Assembly: GCF_016899935.1 (NCBI RefSeq)
Contig: NZ_JACJJK010000011.1
Coordinates: 1 to 48,775, forward strand
Direction of reading: 5' to 3'
DNA length: 48,775 nt
From: Olsenella uli
Lineage (GTDB): Bacteria > Actinomycetota > Coriobacteriia > Coriobacteriales > Atopobiaceae
A program made the position numbers and the translations under genes. Shown here piece after piece: positions 1 to 6,981 of the stretch (position 1 is its first letter; each line of letters begins with the position of its first letter). The notes under the pieces were generated by a model. That model was not told the DNA's origin. It ran no database searches and saw nothing but the letters and a program-made list of their open reading frames with translations.

Positions 1-610
1 TGGAGACGTAGGACTCGATGGCGTGGGTCAGCGCGTCCATGCCGGTGTGCGCGCAGAGCTTGGCGGGCATGGTGTAGGTGAGCTCGGGGTCGACGATGGC
101 CACGTCAGGGGTGATCTGGAAGTCGGCGATCGGGAACTTGATGCCCTTGGAGTAGTCCGTGATGATCGAGAAGGCCGTGACCTCGGTGGCCGTGCCGGAG
201 GTGGAGGAGATGGCGCAGAAGTGGGCCTTGGTGCGCAGCTCGGGCAGGCCGAAGACCTTGCACATGTCCTCGAAGGTGGTCTCAGGGTACTCGTACTTGA
301 TCCACATGGCCTTGGCCGCGTCGATGGGGCTGCCGCCGCCGATGGCGACGATCCAGTCGGGCTTGAACTCGGCCATGACCGCGGCGCCGTTCATGACGGT
401 CTCGACGGAGGGGTCGGACTCGACGCCCTCGATCAGCTTGACCTCGAAGCCGGCCTCCTTGAGGTCGTTCTCGACGTCCTGCAGGAAGCCGCCGCGACGC
501 ATGGAGCCGCCGCCGGTGACGATGACCGCACGCTCGCCCTTGAGGTTCTTCACCTCGTGGCGGGCGCCCTCGCCGAAGTACAGGTCACGCGGATTGGTGA
601 AACGTCCCAT
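1..610 (-). CDS. Iron-containing alcohol dehydrogenase (3' part outside window)
   Basis: Type III iron-dependent dehydrogenase, which interconverts an alcohol and an aldehyde or ketone with NAD(P)H. The first 203 residues are visible. They begin MGRFTNPRDLYFGEGA, carry the nucleotide-binding run GGGSPIDAAKA and the family signature GMDALTHAIESY with metal-binding residues near the cut end. The ATG at 610 follows a GGAGTG ribosome site. The closest kin by eye are the clostridial butanol dehydrogenases. The gene has its own likely -10 box upstream and is not part of another visible operon. The true substrate cannot be told from sequence. Confidence 0.93.
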   Translation of the reverse strand, partial: MGRFTNPRDLYFGEGARHEVKNLKGERAVIVTGGGSMRRGGFLQDVENDLKEAGFEVKLIEGVESDPSVETVMNGAAVMAEFKPDWIVAIGGGSPIDAAKAMWIKYEYPETTFEDMCKVFGLPELRTKAHFCAISSTSGTATEVTAFSIITDYSKGIKFPIADFQITPDVAIVDPELTYTMPAKLCAHTGMDALTHAIESYVS

Positions 611-671
611 AACACTCCTCCAATTCCTTTGCCGTCGCCCCCGCGACGGATCGTGGATGCGGTCGGGAAGA

Positions 672-682
672 CGTTCTTCTCG
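672..682 (-). repeat. Dispersed 11-mer CGAGAAGRACG (copy in dehydrogenase leader)
   Basis: Exact copy of the 11-mer, between the putative -10 box at 692-697 and the dehydrogenase start. Confidence 0.7.
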
Positions 683-691
683 GCCGCCCTC

Positions 692-697
692 AGTATA
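692..697 (-). promoter_or_regulatory. Putative -10 box of the dehydrogenase gene
   Basis: TATACT on the minus strand, about 82 bases upstream of the ATG. No good -35 hexamer is seen at the usual spacing, so this is weak. Confidence 0.35.
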
Positions 698-747
698 GCG
701 AAACGGGGTGGCAACAATCCGTTTTTTCGTGCCCGGCGGCGAGCGGG

Positions 748-758
748 CGAGAAGGACG
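748..758 (+). repeat. Dispersed 11-mer CGAGAAGRACG
   Basis: Exact copy in a longer match (GCGGGCGAGAAGGACGCGCG, 744-763), in the divergent intergenic region 611-843. Confidence 0.75.
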
Positions 759-780
759 CGCGACCCGCATCCCAGCTCTT

Positions 781-809
781 GCCTAAAAGGGGTCTGACCC
801 CTTTTAGGC
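781..809. repeat. 29-bp perfect palindrome, copy 1
   Basis: Arms GCCTAAAAGGGG (781-792) and CCCCTTTTAGGC (798-809) flank TCTGA. The arms match over 12 of 12 bases. It lies 35 bases ahead of the next start codon. A near-identical copy lies at 19150-19178. It can fold as a hairpin with a T-run inside the arm, so it could act as a terminator or be a short repetitive palindrome. Confidence 0.8.
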
Positions 810-843
810 AACTCGGCTAGGATGGTGAGAGAGGGGAGGCGCG

Positions 844-1866
844 ATGGCACACGATTCGAGACGCGAGGACTACCTGCGCATGAGCCTGCGCTTTGCGCTC
901 TCGCTCGACGGCGGCGAGCCGGGCCGTGCGGCGCGCGAGTTCGCCTCGTTCGGGCGGCGCCTCGCGCGCGACCGCGACTCCCTGCCGCAGTCCGACGCCG
1001 ACCGCGCCTTCCACCTGGTCTCCCTTGCGACCGAGCTCGTGGACTACCGGCTGCCCTTCGCCGACGACGAGCTCGCCGGGACCCTCGTCGCGCGCGGGCG
1101 CGCCCTGCTCGACGAGGCCCTCTCGCTCGACCCCGCCTGCCACGACGCCGCACGCATGCGCGTCTCGCTGGAGACGACCTCCCCCGAGGAGCGCTCCCGG
1201 TTCCTGCGCGAGGGGGCCGAGGAGGTCCGCGCGTCGTGCGAGCTCGCGCGCGACCGGCTCTGCGACGCCCTCGACGAGGCACGCCGCCCGCTCGGCGCGA
1301 GCGTGGCGATGCGCCCGTGGTGGCGCTGGCTCGCGGACGCGGCCGAGTGCGCGCTAATCTGCGGCCGCAACCGCGAGGCGGCCGAGGCGGCGGAGCGCCT
1401 GCTCGCCGCCGACCCGCACGACCTCTCCGACGCGCGCTTCACGCTCGCCTACGCCCTCGCCAAGCTCGAGGACGAGCCAGGGCTCGAGCGCCTCGCCGCG
1501 CGCTACCCCGCCCTCGCCGCGCCGCGCGCCGCCGACGACGCCTGGATCCAGCTCGCCCGCATCGCGCTCGCGCACAAGTCCTACCGGCTCGCCGAGGCGC
1601 GCCGCCTGACCGAGCGCCTGCTCGAGACCTACCCCGACTGCGCCGCCACGCTGATCCGCCAGACGGAGATCCCCGACGGGCGCTTCGCGCGCATCCGCGT
1701 GCCGTCCTACGGCGAGGACGAGCTGGTCGTGGCCCTGAGCGAGGGCGTCGTGCTGCTGCAGGAGGGCATGGAGCGCTCGGGCCGGGGCGTCCTGGGGTCG
1801 TGGCTCGCCCACGCGGCCGCCGACCTGTCGGGCGAGAAGGACGACGAGAGGGCGGTGCGGCCGTGA
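844..1866 (+). CDS. Helical-repeat (TPR-like) hypothetical protein
   Basis: 340 residues, no signal peptide or membrane segment. It is rich in Ala, Arg, Glu and Leu, with repeated helix pairs such as LLAADPHDLSDARFTLAYAL and RLTERLLETYPDCAATLIRQ, which look like tetratricopeptide repeats. The ATG at 844 follows an AGGGGAGG ribosome site. The stop overlaps the GTG of the next gene (GTGA), so the two are translationally coupled. The downstream protein has the same character, suggesting paralogues that work together. The 3' end carries a copy of CGAGAAGRACG (1833-1843) encoding GEKDD. Function unknown; TPR proteins usually mediate protein contacts. Confidence 0.8.
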   Translation: MAHDSRREDYLRMSLRFALSLDGGEPGRAAREFASFGRRLARDRDSLPQSDADRAFHLVSLATELVDYRLPFADDELAGTLVARGRALLDEALSLDPACHDAARMRVSLETTSPEERSRFLREGAEEVRASCELARDRLCDALDEARRPLGASVAMRPWWRWLADAAECALICGRNREAAEAAERLLAADPHDLSDARFTLAYALAKLEDEPGLERLAARYPALAAPRAADDAWIQLARIALAHKSYRLAEARRLTERLLETYPDCAATLIRQTEIPDGRFARIRVPSYGEDELVVALSEGVVLLQEGMERSGRGVLGSWLAHAAADLSGEKDDERAVRP

Positions 1867-2822
1867 ACGCCTGGGACGAGCTGGTGGAGCGCTGCGCGCG
1901 CCGCCGCAACGAGAAGATCGGCCCGCTCTCCGACGAGGCCTACGCCGAGCTGCTGCTCGCGGTGCGCCAGAATCCCGCCGACTTTGCCGACGAGGCGCCC
2001 GAGCGGGCGCTGCTCGTGCTCGCAGGCGCGCTCGACGCGTGGCGCGCCAGCCTCTCGCGCGACGACCTGCTCGACGACGAGGCCTTCGAGACGGAGCGCT
2101 CCCGGCGCCTCGCCGCCCTGCGCGCGGAGTGCGGGCGCGCCGTCGCGATCGACCCCGACTGCCTCGACGCGCGCCTCGTGGCCCTGAGCGCCGCCGAGCT
2201 TGACCCGGACCGGCTGGGGGCCGCCCTGCTCGACCTGGGCCACGCCCTCCCCGAGGTCGCGCCACCCGACGGCGACGCCTGGGACGACGTCTTCTTCCGC
2301 CCGCGCGTGCGGCTCGGCGCCGCCGTCGCGCGCGCCTGCCTCGACGGGGCGCGCTACCGCATGGCCTCCGCAGCGGCCGAGTGGGTCACGGGCGTCGCGC
2401 CCTCCGACCCGGTCGGGGCGCGCCACACGCACATGCTCGCGTGCGCGCGGCTCGAGGACGAGGCCGGGCTCGGCGCGCTCGAGGCGCGCTGGGCAGGCCG
2501 CGAGAGCGCCTGGTCGCACCTCGCCCGCGTGCTGCTGCTCTACAAGCTGAACCGTCTGACCGCCGCCCAGCGCGCCCTGCGCGGGTTCGACCGCCTCTGC
2601 GACGGCGGCGCCTACGCGCTGCTGCGGCCCGTCTTCGTGGAGCCCTACCTGCCGGACCGCCCGGAGGCGGCCCCGTGCGGCTTCGAGGAGGCGGTCATGG
2701 CCGTGCGCGAGGCGGAGCCGATCATCGCCGACGTCCCCGAGTTCATACCCTGGTGCCAGGAGCGCGACTGGCTGGTCGAGTCGGCGCGCGCCTTCGCGGA
2801 GCGCAGCGACCTGGACTGGTAG
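1863..2822 (+). CDS. Helical-repeat (TPR-like) hypothetical protein, second of a coupled pair
   Basis: 319 residues starting at GTG 1863, which overlaps the upstream stop. The same frame is open far upstream, but that part overlaps the first gene in another frame and has shadow composition, so the coupled GTG is preferred. Helix-pair repeats are visible, for example ECGRAVAIDPDCLDARLVAL and WSHLARVLLLYKLNRLTAAQ. The C-terminus is less repetitive and ends RSDLDW. Soluble and cytoplasmic by composition. No enzyme motif is seen and function is unknown. It could be a scaffold partner of the upstream protein. Confidence 0.78.
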   Translation: MNAWDELVERCARRRNEKIGPLSDEAYAELLLAVRQNPADFADEAPERALLVLAGALDAWRASLSRDDLLDDEAFETERSRRLAALRAECGRAVAIDPDCLDARLVALSAAELDPDRLGAALLDLGHALPEVAPPDGDAWDDVFFRPRVRLGAAVARACLDGARYRMASAAAEWVTGVAPSDPVGARHTHMLACARLEDEAGLGALEARWAGRESAWSHLARVLLLYKLNRLTAAQRALRGFDRLCDGGAYALLRPVFVEPYLPDRPEAAPCGFEEAVMAVREAEPIIADVPEFIPWCQERDWLVESARAFAERSDLDW

Positions 2823-2830
2823 CGAGCCGG

Positions 2831-2841
2831 CGTCCTTCTCG
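2831..2841 (-). repeat. Dispersed 11-mer CGAGAAGRACG
   Basis: Exact copy 9 bases after the stop of the coupled pair. On the coding strand it reads CGTCCTTCTCGCCCGC. Confidence 0.75.
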
Positions 2842-2854
2842 CCCGCGCCTTGGC

Positions 2855-2929
2855 TTCGCTTCCCGTCTTGGGGCGTTTTCGGAAGTGAAACCCGATTCGC
2901 TTCCGCTATTCTGAATCAAGGGAAGCGAA
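2855..2929 (+). promoter_or_regulatory. Operator-like cluster upstream of the Fic gene
   Basis: Four copies of the 9-mer GGAAGYGAA in alternating orientation: TTCGCTTCC at 2855-2863, GGAAGTGAA at 2881-2889, TTCGCTTCC at 2896-2904 and GGAAGCGAA at 2921-2929. Same-orientation copies are 41 and 40 bases apart, about four helical turns. The middle pair overlaps the putative promoter. The likely reader is a DNA-binding repressor, perhaps the Fic protein itself through its C-terminal winged helix. Confidence 0.6.
2885..2912 (+). promoter_or_regulatory. Putative promoter of the Fic gene
   Basis: GTGAAA (2885-2890) and TATTCT (2907-2912) with a 16-base spacer. The inner operator palindrome covers the -35 box and spacer. 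Confidence 0.4.
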
Positions 2930-2964
2930 CCGCGTCGCGCGCACCAAGACAGAGGAGGCTCGAT

Positions 2965-4155
2965 ATGTGGCCAAGCGTCACCTTCGAGGAGGTCAGCTGG
3001 CACATGGACCCCGACGAGCGCGAGCTCATCCCCAAGAGCGCCCGCCGTCGAATCGCGCCCACGTATCGCGCGGCCGTCCCCGCATCTATCGCCGGACTCT
3101 CCCCCGACGTCCCCGCCGACCTCTCGACCCGTATTCGCAAGCTGCTGGTCAGGCTCGCGCGCTTCGACGAGGCCCAGGCGGCGCGCGGCTACGACCTTCC
3201 GGCGCTCCTGCTGCGCAGCGAGTCTGCGGCGAGCTCGCAGATAGAGCGCCTCACGTCGAGCGTGCGCAACGTCGCGCTGGCGGAAATCTCAAAGGACGCC
3301 CCGGCCAACGCCCGCATCGTGCAGGGCAACGTTGCCGCAATGCGCACGGCGCTCTCACTCGCGCCGGATGCGTTGGTCGAGCAGATTCGCGCCATCCACC
3401 GGGCGCTCATCTCCCCCACCGGGGAGTCCTTTGGCGGGCAGATTCGAGACGAGCAGGTCTGGGTCGGCGGCAGCGCGTACAGCCCGCACGGCGCCCTCTT
3501 CGTCCCGCCCGTGCCGGAACGGGTCGAGGCATACCTGGACGACCTCGTCGCCTTTGCCCGACAGGAGGACGTCGACACCGTCGTCAAGGCCGCCGTCGTT
3601 CACGCGCAGTTCGAGACGATCCACCCGTTCATCGACGGCAACGGTCGCACGGGCAGGGTCCTTCTCCACCGTGCCCTGAGACGCGACGGCGTCCTCTCCC
3701 ATGCGACGCTGCCCATCTCCGCCGGGCTGCTCCACGACGTGAAAGACTACATGGCGGCCGTCACGGCATATCAGGACGGCGATCTCACCCCCATCGTCGA
3801 GTGCGTCGTCGGGGCGCTGGAGCTTGCTCTCGTCGTCGGTCAGAGGGTTGCCGACCGAATCGACGCGACCATGTCGAGCTGGGGGCAGGCCATCACGGAG
3901 CGCGCGGGCTCCGCGATCTGGAGGCTCCCCGCCCTGCTGGCGGAGCAGCCCGTGGTCACCGTCTCGTACGTGGCGCGGGGGCTCGGCATCACGCCGCGCG
4001 CGGCGTCCACGCTGGTCGCGCGCGCATGCGAATACGGCATGCTGCGACCCCTCGGCTCGCGACGGCGCGGGGACTACTATCAGAGCGACGAGCTCATCGG
4101 CGTGCTCGAGGAGATAACGAGCGTGCCCGGCATCCGGCGCACGCTCGCCGGGTAG
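2965..4155 (+). CDS. Fic family protein (AMP/phosphate-transfer enzyme) with C-terminal winged helix
   Basis: 396 residues; ATG after a GAGGAGG site. Fic proteins transfer AMP, or less often another phosphate group, from a nucleotide to a target protein hydroxyl. The catalytic loop HPFIDGNGRTGR is complete at residues 220-231, with the flap region VWVGGSAYSPHGALFVPP before it. An inhibitory-helix motif of the (S/T)xxxE(G/N) type is present as S90-SQI-E94, but an Arg follows the Glu instead of Gly or Asn. Residues from about 310 form a helix-turn-helix (VSYVARGLGITPRAASTLVA), typical of stand-alone Fic proteins with self-regulation. The gene stands alone. The cluster at 2855-2929 suggests tight control. 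No antitoxin gene is adjacent. Confidence 0.93.
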   Translation: MWPSVTFEEVSWHMDPDERELIPKSARRRIAPTYRAAVPASIAGLSPDVPADLSTRIRKLLVRLARFDEAQAARGYDLPALLLRSESAASSQIERLTSSVRNVALAEISKDAPANARIVQGNVAAMRTALSLAPDALVEQIRAIHRALISPTGESFGGQIRDEQVWVGGSAYSPHGALFVPPVPERVEAYLDDLVAFARQEDVDTVVKAAVVHAQFETIHPFIDGNGRTGRVLLHRALRRDGVLSHATLPISAGLLHDVKDYMAAVTAYQDGDLTPIVECVVGALELALVVGQRVADRIDATMSSWGQAITERAGSAIWRLPALLAEQPVVTVSYVARGLGITPRAASTLVARACEYGMLRPLGSRRRGDYYQSDELIGVLEEITSVPGIRRTLAG

Positions 4156-4186
4156 GACGGAACGGTCCTCGCGCGGCCGCGAGCGC

Positions 4187-4223
4187 AAAAACGGGCCCGT
4201 CCGGGGGTTCCGGGCGGGCCCGC
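4187..4223 (-). terminator. Intrinsic terminator of tRNA-Glu
   Basis: On the minus strand a GC stem (arms 4192-4205 and 4210-4222) is followed by a run of five T (4187-4191). It lies directly after the tRNA 3' end. Confidence 0.8.
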
Positions 4224-4232
4224 GCTTCTGCG

Positions 4233-4308
4233 TGGTGCCCCCAACGGGAGTCGAACCCGTGTCGTCGCCTTGAAAGGGCGATGTCCTAGGCCACTAGACG
4301 ATGGGGAC
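4233..4308 (-). tRNA. tRNA-Glu (TTC)
   Basis: 76 bases with encoded CCA. The acceptor stem GTCCCCA pairs with TGGGGGC. The anticodon arm is TCGCC-CTTTCAA-GGCGA, giving anticodon TTC. The T arm GGGTTCGACTCCC is canonical. Confidence 0.96.
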
Positions 4309-4316
4309 GCGCGCCC

Positions 4317-4322
4317 AGTATA
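4317..4322 (-). promoter_or_regulatory. Putative -10 box of tRNA-Glu
   Basis: TATACT ends 9 bases upstream of the tRNA 5' end. A copy of CGAGAAGRACG (4331-4341) sits in the spacer region. Confidence 0.5.
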
Positions 4323-4330
4323 CCAAAGGC

Positions 4331-4341
4331 CGAGAAGGACG
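4331..4341 (+). repeat. Dispersed 11-mer CGAGAAGRACG
   Basis: Exact copy between tRNA-Glu (minus) and the zinc-ribbon gene (plus). Confidence 0.75.
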
Positions 4342-4433
4342 CGGGCTTGCGGCGATGTCGCGGCCATGCCGTACAATTGCCATGGCACACGTTTGCCGCG
4401 CTTACGTCACCCGGTCCAGACAGGAGGCCACCC

Positions 4434-5087
4434 ATGTTCTGTCCCAACTGCGGGAGCCAGGTTCCCGACGACTCGAGGTTCTGCCCGAGCTGTGGTTCCT
4501 CCTTCGGCGGGGCCACGCCGACCCCCGGCGCGTCCGCGCCCCAGGGCGCGCCCGTCACGCCGCCCGTTCCCGGGCAGGTCCCGGTGCCCTACGCCGCCCC
4601 GGCCCCCGAGATGAAGTGGTACAAGTTCCTGATCTACTTCTCCCTCTTCGCGGGCGCCCTTCTCAGCCTCGGCAACGGCCTCATGGCCTTCATGGGCATG
4701 CAGTACCAGGGCGACGCCGAGTTCGTCTATGCGATGTTCTCCCAGGTCAGAATCATCGACATCGTCTACGGCATCGTCCTTATCGCCTTCGCCGCCGCAA
4801 TGATCTACGTGCGGCAGCAGCTCGCCGGCTTCAAGAAGGGCGCGCCGCGGCTCTTCCTGCTCCTCTGTGGAGCCGAGCTCGCCGCAAGCGTCATCTATAA
4901 CGGCGCGCTCGTCATCATCGTGATGGCCCGCGTCTCTCCCCTGCTGCCCTCCTACATCAGCCCCCTCGACTTTGCGTCTGAGTTCATCTCCTTCTATGAA
5001 ATCCTCGGGTACGTCATAGGGGTCATCATCTACATCGTCCTCAACAAGGTCTACTTCGACAAGCGCGCGTCTCTGTTCACCAACTAG
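4434..5087 (+). CDS. Zinc-ribbon membrane protein
   Basis: 217 residues. The ATG at 4434 sits after AGGAGG; longer upstream versions lack this site. The N-terminus holds a zinc ribbon with two CxxC pairs (CPNC at 3-6 and CPSC at 17-20). A proline- and alanine-rich linker to about residue 57 follows, then about four hydrophobic membrane spans separated by short loops. The layout matches the common zinc_ribbon_2 plus membrane-domain proteins of Gram-positive bacteria, which have no settled function. It stands alone. A GGGCGAGAAGCCC variant of the dispersed motif follows the stop. Confidence 0.85.
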   Translation: MFCPNCGSQVPDDSRFCPSCGSSFGGATPTPGASAPQGAPVTPPVPGQVPVPYAAPAPEMKWYKFLIYFSLFAGALLSLGNGLMAFMGMQYQGDAEFVYAMFSQVRIIDIVYGIVLIAFAAAMIYVRQQLAGFKKGAPRLFLLLCGAELAASVIYNGALVIIVMARVSPLLPSYISPLDFASEFISFYEILGYVIGVIIYIVLNKVYFDKRASLFTN

Positions 5088-5120
5088 CCCTCGGGCGAGA
5101 AGCCCTGCCTAGAAACGCGT

Positions 5121-5152
5121 CGAGGCCGCGAGCCCATGGGCCCGCGGCCTCG
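5121..5152. terminator. Hairpin between zinc-ribbon gene and tRNA-Leu (likely bidirectional terminator)
   Basis: Arms CGAGGCCGCG (5121-5130) and CGCGGCCTCG (5143-5152) match over 10 of 10 bases, with GCCCATGGGC in the loop. It lies 8 bases beyond the tRNA-Leu 3' end and 33 bases after the plus-strand stop. T-runs are weak on both sides. Confidence 0.6.
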
Positions 5153-5160
5153 TCTGTGTC

Positions 5161-5245
5161 TGGTAGGGGCGGTGGGACTCGAACCCACAATCCTTGCGGC
5201 CGAAGATTTTAAGTCTCCTGCGTATGCCAGTTCCGCCACGCCCCC
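5161..5245 (-). tRNA. tRNA-Leu (TAA)
   Basis: 85 bases with encoded CCA and a long variable arm. The acceptor GGGGGCG pairs with CGCCCCT and is followed by TGGCGGAA, usual for tRNA-Leu. The anticodon arm GGAGA-CTTAAAA-TCTTC gives TAA. Confidence 0.95.
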
Positions 5246-5249
5246 GCGC

Positions 5250-5280
5250 GTGCCGCCGCGCGCCGCAGCGCCGCCGGCAC
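5250..5280 (-). terminator. Hairpin after the Ppx/GppA gene
   Basis: Arms GTGCCG (5250-5255) and CGGCAC (5275-5280) enclose GC-rich sequence, 8 bases past the stop. There is no T-run. It may shield the mRNA end ahead of tRNA-Leu. Confidence 0.4.
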
Positions 5281-5287
5281 CACCATC

Positions 5288-6301
5288 CTAGCGCAGCACG
5301 CGCATCGTGGGGCCCCAGCCGACGGGCGACTCCACGCGGCGCAGCGTGGTCTCGGCCGCGATCGCCAGGCCGAAGAGCAGGTCGGACTCGCTGACGGTGA
5401 GCCGCTCGAAGCCCGTCTGCCGCATGAGCTCCAGCACCGCGACCACGCCGCCCAGGATCACGGGCGCGCGCTTGGCGACCAGTCCCGGCAGCTCCGCGCG
5501 CTCGGCCACCGTGAGGGCCGCGAGACGCCCCTCGAGCTCCTCGAGGTCGGCCCGGGTGAGCTCGGCGAGGTGGACCTGCGCGGGGTCGTAGGGGTCGAGC
5601 TCCTTCTTCACGGCGACGAGGCTCGTCACCGTGCCGCCGGTCACCACGAGCGTGGCGGGGGCGCCGTCGGTCGCGCCCTCGGAACCTGCGGCGCGCAGGC
5701 CGTCCTCGCGCACCGTCGGCCCAAACGCGGCGGCCGCGAACTCGTGCGCGCGGGCGACGGCGCCGGGGTCGTCGGGCCCCTCCGGCGAGAGGAACTTCTC
5801 GGTCACGCGACGGCAGCCCACGTCAATGGAGCGAACGAAGCGCAGGTCAAGAGGTCCGTCCTCGGGCGCGCACCCGCAGGCGAGCTCCGTGGAGCCGCCC
5901 CCGTTGTCCGCCACGAGCACGCGCCGCCCGGGGAAGTCCCGGGTCACGCCGAGGAAGGTGAGGGCGCCCTCGACCTGCCCGGGGATGATCAGCGGGTCCA
6001 GGCCGAGCGCGTCGAGCTCCGCGCCCAGCACGGCGGCGTTCTCCGCGTCGCGCGCCGCACTCGTGAGCGTGCAGCACGCCGCCACGGCACCGGCCTCGCG
6101 GGCGGACGCCACGTAACCGCGCACGCACGCGACCACGCGCGCCATGGCCTCCTCGTCAAGGCGCCCGGTGGCGTCCACGTCCTGGCCGAGGTTGCAGATC
6201 TCGGAGTGCTTGACCAGGCGCAGGACGCGCCCGCCCTCCACGTCCGCCACGGCCAGCCGCGCGGTCACGGTCCCGATGTCGATGCAGGCCAGACGCGTCA
6301 T
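5288..6301 (-). CDS. Ppx/GppA family phosphatase (exopolyphosphatase or pppGpp phosphatase)
   Basis: 337 residues of the actin-fold Ppx/GppA family, which hydrolyse inorganic polyphosphate or the 5' phosphate of pppGpp. The phosphate-binding loop CIDIGTVTARL is at 6-16 and the second loop DNGGGSTEL at 132-140. GGT in the second half completes the ATP-grasp-like core. The length fits the short two-domain form without the C-terminal HD domain. The ATG overlaps the stop of the upstream FtsB-like gene by four bases (ATGA), so the two are co-translated. Sequence alone does not decide between polyphosphate and pppGpp. This pairing with a divisome gene is common in actinobacteria. Confidence 0.9.
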   Translation of the reverse strand: MTRLACIDIGTVTARLAVADVEGGRVLRLVKHSEICNLGQDVDATGRLDEEAMARVVACVRGYVASAREAGAVAACCTLTSAARDAENAAVLGAELDALGLDPLIIPGQVEGALTFLGVTRDFPGRRVLVADNGGGSTELACGCAPEDGPLDLRFVRSIDVGCRRVTEKFLSPEGPDDPGAVARAHEFAAAAFGPTVREDGLRAAGSEGATDGAPATLVVTGGTVTSLVAVKKELDPYDPAQVHLAELTRADLEELEGRLAALTVAERAELPGLVAKRAPVILGGVVAVLELMRQTGFERLTVSESDLLFGLAIAAETTLRRVESPVGWGPTMRVLR

Positions 6302-6882
6302 CGCTCCCCCTCGTCGCTCGGATGGTACTGGAATATGAAGTCGGTGACGCCCAGGTACCAGGGCGTGTCATCCCCCTGCGCGTCGTCGGCCGGCTCGCCC
6401 TCCGCCGAGCCGCCGTCATCGACGATGATGCGCGTCTCGCCCTCGTCGACGTAGCCGCGGCGGCGCGCCTCGTCCTTGATGCCGTCCTCGGTCATGAGGG
6501 TGTCGATGTCGCCCTCCAGCTCGGCGCTCTCGGCGCTCGCGCGCGCCTCCTCCGCCTGGAGCACGCCGTTCTCGCGCCATGCCTGGTAGAGGCCGCAGGC
6601 CGGACCGTAGAGCGCCACTATGAGGATCAGCACGACGCCGGCGACGAGCACCGGGACGCGGTGGGCGGCCAGCGTCGCGCGCGGGTCGGAAACCCCACCT
6701 TTCACCGCGCCCGCGATCTTCTCGGCTACGCCCTCGGACGGGCCCGTCTGGCGAGAAGAACGCCCGCTCGCGGCGCGCGGCGCGCGGGCGGCGGGTCGTC
6801 GCGCCGTGCTCGGGCGCGAGCCGGCGGCGCGTCTGGCGGGACGGCCGGCGGCCCGCTCGCGTGTGGTCTTGTCTGTGCTCAT
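6298..6882 (-). CDS. FtsB/DivIC-like septum formation initiator
   Basis: 194 residues. A basic, Ala/Arg-rich cytoplasmic tail (1-72) is followed by one membrane span (about 73-95, VPVLVAGVVLILIVALYG). A short coiled coil (ENGVLQAEEARASAESAELE) and the family block DTLMTEDGIKDEARRRGYV follow. An acidic tail ends the protein. FtsB and DivIC link early and late division proteins with FtsL and FtsQ at the septum. The long basic N-tail is typical of actinobacteria. A copy of CGAGAAGRACG (6752-6762) lies antisense within the tail region and encodes part of GRSSRQ. Overlaps the Ppx/GppA start. Confidence 0.87.
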   Translation of the reverse strand: MSTDKTTRERAAGRPARRAAGSRPSTARRPAARAPRAASGRSSRQTGPSEGVAEKIAGAVKGGVSDPRATLAAHRVPVLVAGVVLILIVALYGPACGLYQAWRENGVLQAEEARASAESAELEGDIDTLMTEDGIKDEARRRGYVDEGETRIIVDDGGSAEGEPADDAQGDDTPWYLGVTDFIFQYHPSDEGER

Positions 6883-6981
6883 GCCGTCGCTTCGATTCTG
6901 GTCCGTTGTGGCAGGGCGGTGCCGGGCGCGACCGCCTCGGCATCCCCTTTATAGCAGAGGCCGCGACGGGCGGGCGGCGCG

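Noticed and set aside
611-843. Riboswitch in the dehydrogenase leader
   Set aside because: No conserved riboswitch core was recognised; only a -10 box, two 11-mer copies and the palindrome are visible.
822-1862. Extended start for the second helical-repeat gene
   Set aside because: This stretch has shadow composition and overlaps the first gene in another frame; the GTG at 1863 gives normal coupling.
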